DNA from: Streptomyces lanatus
Lineage (GTDB): Bacteria; Actinomycetota; Actinomycetes; Streptomycetales; Streptomycetaceae
DNA: 64,000 nt
Assembly (NCBI RefSeq): GCF_014655715.1
Contig: NZ_BNBM01000001.1
Coordinates: forward strand, 870,742-934,741
Reading direction: 5' to 3'
In this document: positions 61,026-64,000 of the stretch, in pieces
Numbering within the stretch: the first letter of the stretch is position 1
Layout: each line of letters starts with the position of its first letter
The notes under the pieces: generated by a model
What the model was told of the DNA's origin: nothing
Databases searched by the model: none
The model's input: only the letters and a program-made list of their open reading frames with translations
Program-made: the position numbers and the translations under genes

Positions 61026-61179
61026 ATCGCACCCCGCGGGGTGCATCTTCCGCATATTTGCAGGGTCTTAGTCCGCAACCGGGCCCCACTGCCGTAGCAT
61101 CGCTCTACGGGCCACCCCACCTGCTTCTTTGGTCAACGCACGGACCATTGGCCGCAGTTGGCTCGCCTCGGGAGGTTTG

Positions 61180-62451
61180 ATGAAGCACCGCGGCAGACAC
61201 CGTCGACGCAGGCAGGGGCGTGCCGTTCGCGCGTTCCTCGCCGGAACCGCCCTCGCGCTCACTGCGGCCGCCACGATGATCAGCGCCTCACAGGCCACCG
61301 TCGGCGACAACCCCGGGGCGCTGACGCCTCTCACCAGGTCCGCCCAGACCGCCGCGCTCCGGCTCCAGGAGCGGCCGGTCCCGCAGGCCACCCTCGATCA
61401 ACTCTCCGCCGGGATGGGCAAGCCGGTCGGGGTCAGCGCCGTCCTGGAGACCGCCGACCGGAGCCTGCGCGGGGCGGACAGCTGCACGGACACCGAGCGC
61501 ACGGCGCTGCCGGTCGCGCCGGCCGCCACCCGCGCGTACTGCTGGGACGCCGCCGACACCCGGGCCTGGCGGGCGGGCGCCGTCACCACCTCCGGTGACG
61601 CCGACGACGACGGCTGGTGGAACGACAACCGCGTGATCCTCTCCGGCTGGAGCCAGGGCACCGCCGACCGGGGCCTGGCCCGGGTCGCCTTCGTCGACGC
61701 GGGCGACCTGACCCACCTCAGGTACGCCTCCGCCCTCCTCGTCGTCCCGCAGGACGGCGGACGGAACTACCGCGCCCTGTCGTCCCGCCTCTCCGGCATG
61801 GTCTGGTACCAGGACAAGCTGCTGGTCACCGCCGCCGACGGCCTCTATGTGTACGACATGAACCGCGTCCAGCGCACCACCGTCGACAGCGGCGCCGTGG
61901 GCCGCGTCGAGCGGGGCTGGTCGGCCAACGGCTACCGCTTCGTCCTCCCCGCGATCGCCTCGTACCGCCTGACGGGCGGGCGCGAGGCTCCCCGCATCGG
62001 CACGATCTCCCTCGACCGCGCCACGGCCCCCGACAGCCTGGTCGTCGGCGAACGAACGGTGGCCGACAGCGACCACCCGGCCCGCCTGTGGCGCTACGAC
62101 TTCGACAAGAACCCGTCCCGCCCCGGCCTCCTCTCCACCGACACCACCGGCTCCGCGTCCCCGGTCGAGGCCTTCGAGACGGAGGCCTCCGGCATCGCGG
62201 GCGTCCTGTCCCGGGGCAACGAGTGGTACGTGACCCGCGCCCCCAGCAACACGGACCGCCACGGCACCCTGTGGCGCCAGGACAGGGAGGACGCACAGGC
62301 GACGAGGTGCGGCGAGGAGAACGGGCCGAGGTGCTGGGGCATCGAGGTCGGGCCGCTGTCGTACTGGGAGGCGACGGGGGAGGTCTGGTCGCAGGCGGGC
62401 GGGATGTTGTTCGCCGTGCCGATGGGTTCGATCGATGAGGCGCTGGCCTGA
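61180..62451 (+). CDS. secreted protein of unknown function
   Basis: 423 residues from ATG 61180 with GGGAGG upstream. A very basic n-region (KHRGRHRRRRQGR) precedes a Sec-type signal (AFLAGTALALTAAATMISAS). The mature protein is beta-rich (VILSGWSQGTADRGLARVAF, MVWYQDKLLVTAADGLYVYD, GMLFAVPMGSIDEALA) and resembles a propeller. Paired cysteines (ADSCTD/AYCWD; TRCGEE/RCWGIE) suggest disulphides. It is in the same general class as the protein at 10327 but without clear homology. Confidence 0.78.
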   Translation: MKHRGRHRRRRQGRAVRAFLAGTALALTAAATMISASQATVGDNPGALTPLTRSAQTAALRLQERPVPQATLDQLSAGMGKPVGVSAVLETADRSLRGADSCTDTERTALPVAPAATRAYCWDAADTRAWRAGAVTTSGDADDDGWWNDNRVILSGWSQGTADRGLARVAFVDAGDLTHLRYASALLVVPQDGGRNYRALSSRLSGMVWYQDKLLVTAADGLYVYDMNRVQRTTVDSGAVGRVERGWSANGYRFVLPAIASYRLTGGREAPRIGTISLDRATAPDSLVVGERTVADSDHPARLWRYDFDKNPSRPGLLSTDTTGSASPVEAFETEASGIAGVLSRGNEWYVTRAPSNTDRHGTLWRQDREDAQATRCGEENGPRCWGIEVGPLSYWEATGEVWSQAGGMLFAVPMGSIDEALA

Positions 62452-62495
62452 GCGGCGATCGACAAATCCCCCACTCAGATGATTCTCTGACCGAC

Positions 62496-63068
62496 ATGCC
62501 CAACATCCCCGTGACCACGTGGTCCCTGGAACAGACCTCGGAAACCGACCTCCTCCCGGCCGAAGCCCCACAGGGCGACGTGAAGATCATCCGCTCCGAG
62601 GTCCCCTCCCCCGAGTTCAGCCGTTTTCTCTACACCTCTGTCGGCGGCGACATCCTCTGGACCGACCTGCTCGGCTGGACGTACGCGCAATGGCAGGCGC
62701 ACCTCACACGCCCCGGTGTGGAGACATGGGTGGCCTACGACCACGGCACGCCCGCCGGCTACGTGGAGCTGACCCCGCAGGACGACGGCGTCGTGGAGAT
62801 CGAGCACTTCGGCCTGATCCCAGCCTTCCGCGGCAAGCGGATCGGCGGACATCTGCTGGCGTACGGCACCGCCCGCGCCTGGGACCTGGCGGACCGCTGG
62901 CCGGGGCTGGTGCCGACGAAGCGGGTATGGCTGCACACATGCAGCAAGGACGGCGAGCACGCCATGGCCAACTACCAGCGCCGGGGCTTCAAGCTCTTCG
63001 ACACCAAGGTCGAGGAGGAGGCCGTGGTCACCACGCCCGGACCGTGGCCGGGGGCCTACCCAGCCTGA
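62496..63068 (+). CDS. GNAT-family N-acetyltransferase
   Basis: 190 residues from ATG 62496. GNAT core: TWVAYDHGTPAGYVELTPQD, VVEIEHFGLIPAFRGKRIGG with the RGKRIGG acetyl-CoA pyrophosphate loop, HLLAYGTARAWDLADRWPGL and HAMANYQRRGFKLFDTKVEE. Substrate not evident. A bidirectional hairpin 39 nt after the stop separates it from the sulfite reductase transcript. Confidence 0.9.
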   Translation: MPNIPVTTWSLEQTSETDLLPAEAPQGDVKIIRSEVPSPEFSRFLYTSVGGDILWTDLLGWTYAQWQAHLTRPGVETWVAYDHGTPAGYVELTPQDDGVVEIEHFGLIPAFRGKRIGGHLLAYGTARAWDLADRWPGLVPTKRVWLHTCSKDGEHAMANYQRRGFKLFDTKVEEEAVVTTPGPWPGAYPA

Positions 63069-63106
63069 CCTGGGAAGAAACGGCCCAATACGGCCATGTG
63101 ACCGAC

Positions 63107-63141
63107 GACACCCTTGTCTTGCAGAGCGAGACAAGGGTGTC
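63107..63141. terminator. terminator after the acetyltransferase gene
   Basis: GACACCCTTGTC (63107-63118) and GACAAGGGTGTC (63130-63141) form a perfect 12-bp stem with an 11-nt loop. Confidence 0.8.
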
Positions 63142-63157
63142 CGCATGACGGACAAAG

Positions 63158-63172
63158 CTGGACTGTGTCCAG
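63158..63172. promoter_or_regulatory. palindrome upstream of the cysteine leader peptide
   Basis: CTGGACTGTGTCCAG has perfect 6-bp arms around TGT and lies 23 nt before the leader-peptide ATG, in the expected promoter area of the sulfite reductase operon. It may be the operator of a sulfur regulator (inference). Confidence 0.5.
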
Positions 63173-63194
63173 ATCTCCATGCCACGCTTCCGTC

Positions 63195-63278
63195 ATGTCT
63201 GGAACTGGAATTGCCTTGGTGAGTCGGCGGCACGTCGACCTCGGCCGCATGTCCAGCGCCATCTGTCCGGTGCGCTGA
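63195..63278 (+). CDS. 27-residue cysteine-type leader peptide before sulfite reductase
   Basis: ATG 63195 to TGA 63278. The peptide starts MSGTGIALV, then SRRHVDLGRMSSAICPVR. The RRHVDLxRxxSAxC pattern is that of the short leader peptides found before sulfur and cysteine genes in Streptomyces, where ribosome progress at the cysteine codon is thought to report cysteine supply. The Cys is fourth from the end. The 129 nt from its stop to the reductase ATG would hold the responding RNA structure. Recognition is by pattern; regulation here is inferred. Confidence 0.8.
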   Translation: MSGTGIALVSRRHVDLGRMSSAICPVR

Positions 63279-63407
63279 ACAGCCGCACAGCGCCCGACAT
63301 CTCTCTCTTCTCGCTTCATTCCCGCGCAATGACGCGCACCTCCACCCATGCGCCCGTATGCGCAGGTCAGAGCCGCTTTCCCGCCTGTCCCGAAGGACGT
63401 ATCAACC
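63279..63407 (+). promoter_or_regulatory. untranslated leader between the leader peptide and sulfite reductase
   Basis: 129 nt with a C/T-rich first half and repeats of ATGCGC/GCGCA (around 63349-63362) able to form a short stem. GAAGGA just before the ATG is the ribosome site. No terminator-like stem with long arms is obvious, so control may act on translation of the reductase or be Rho-dependent. Confidence 0.45.
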
Positions 63408-64000
63408 ATGGCCGCCACCCCGCAGAAGCCTGCCGCCGCGACTCCCCGCCGCAAGGTGAGCCGTCACCGCGGTGAGGGTCAGTGGGCCGCGGGGCACCAC
63501 ACCCCGCTGAACGGCAACGAGCAGTTCAAGAAGGACGATGACGGTCTCAATGTGCGGACACGCATTGAGACGATCTACTCGAAGCGGGGCTTCGACTCCA
63601 TCGACCCCAACGATCTGCGTGGACGTATGCGCTGGTGGGGGCTGTACACCCAGCGCAAGCCCGGGATCGACGGCGGCAAGACCGCGATCCTGGAGCCGGA
63701 GGAGCTGGACGACAAGTACTTCATGCTGCGGGTCCGCATCGACGGCGGCCGGCTGACCACGCAGCAGCTGCGGGTCATCGGCGAGATCTCCCAGGAGTTC
63801 GCGCGCGGCACCGCCGACGTCACCGACCGGCAGAACATCCAGCTGCACTGGATCCGCATCGAGGACGTCCCGGAGATCTGGAACCGGCTGGAGGCCGTGG
63901 GACTGTCCACGACCGAGGCGTGCGGTGACTGCCCGCGTGTCGTCATCGGCTCGCCGGTCGCCGGTATCGCCGAGGACGAGATCATCGACGGCACCTGGGC
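63408..64000 (+). CDS. nitrite/sulfite reductase (ferredoxin type), N-terminal part, cut by window end
   Basis: ATG 63408 with GAAGGA upstream. About 197 codons are visible. Markers of the siroheme ferredoxin-dependent sulfite/nitrite reductase family: DDGLNVRTRIETIYSKRGFD, RGRMRWWGLYTQRKPGIDGG, YFMLRVRIDGGRLTTQQLRV, GTADVTDRQNIQLHWIRIED and the start of the ACGDCPR region. The siroheme and iron-sulfur cysteines lie beyond the window. The upstream cysteine-type leader peptide argues for sulfite reduction in assimilation rather than nitrite reduction. Confidence 0.9.
   Translation, partial: MAATPQKPAAATPRRKVSRHRGEGQWAAGHHTPLNGNEQFKKDDDGLNVRTRIETIYSKRGFDSIDPNDLRGRMRWWGLYTQRKPGIDGGKTAILEPEELDDKYFMLRVRIDGGRLTTQQLRVIGEISQEFARGTADVTDRQNIQLHWIRIEDVPEIWNRLEAVGLSTTEACGDCPRVVIGSPVAGIAEDEIIDGTW

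Overview
The window is high-GC DNA with strong third-position G/C bias. It carries many Tat and Sec signal peptides, LacI regulators, in-frame TTA codons and families such as DUF5954 and cysteine leader peptides of the RRHVDL type. This is typical of a Streptomyces (or close relative) chromosome. I see no tRNA, rRNA, CRISPR array, transposase or phage gene. Species cannot be told from the sequence alone.

Layout. 1-3.5 kb: an MFS exporter (cut by the window edge) overlapping an ArsR-type repressor with a double operator, then a secreted PHP-type phosphoesterase with a small partner. 3.5-12.5 kb: a secreted phosphodiesterase/nuclease with a jacalin-like lectin tail, an APH-type kinase, a TetR regulator, a membrane alpha/alpha-toroid protein coupled to a cupin-like protein, a NUDIX hydrolase, a PEP-mutase-family enzyme and two orphan proteins.

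12.4-39.8 kb is the core of the window and looks like a pectin (rhamnogalacturonan I) and arabinogalactan utilisation locus. It has a DUF2264 protein, a rhamnogalacturonan acetylesterase, a PL4-type rhamnogalacturonan lyase, an exo-beta-1,3-galactanase-like GH43 with a ricin-type CBM, an arabinofuranosidase-like GH43 and a large anchored beta-strand-repeat protein. A long minus-strand run follows: sugar-binding lipoprotein, two permeases, GH28-like beta-helix protein, two alginate-lyase-fold proteins (one 1110 residues and multimodular), a type-B carboxylesterase and a membrane protein. Two paralogous LacI repressors (24.2 and 38.7 kb) and a 2-hydroxyacid dehydrogenase complete it. LacI-type palindromes lie in front of the first repressor and repeatedly in the 408-bp gap between the transporter and the dehydrogenase. 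No ABC ATPase is present, as expected if a shared ATPase (MsiK in Streptomyces) energises the importers. Two soluble orphan genes (22.1-23.1 kb) and a homocysteine methyltransferase interrupt this region.

39.9-48.9 kb: a small secreted protein, an intact WD40-like gene and a frameshifted WD40-like remnant. Then comes a second sugar operon (binding protein, two permeases, cytoplasmic GH43 xylosidase/arabinofuranosidase) and its LacI repressor, with a shared operator motif at both promoters.

48.9-64 kb: mixed housekeeping and stress genes. These are a Tat-exported ferritin-like protein, a ThuA-like protein, DUF5954, two VOC proteins, two AraC regulators, an alpha/beta hydrolase preceded by a 17-codon ORF, an NmrA-like oxidoreductase, a YihY/BrkB membrane protein, an AidB-like acyl-CoA dehydrogenase, a GAF-domain regulator, a secreted protein and a GNAT acetyltransferase. 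The window ends inside a nitrite/sulfite reductase preceded by a 27-residue cysteine-type leader peptide too short for ordinary gene calling. Many genes from 50 to 58 kb have a -10-like hexamer 6-8 nt before the start codon, suggesting leaderless transcripts.
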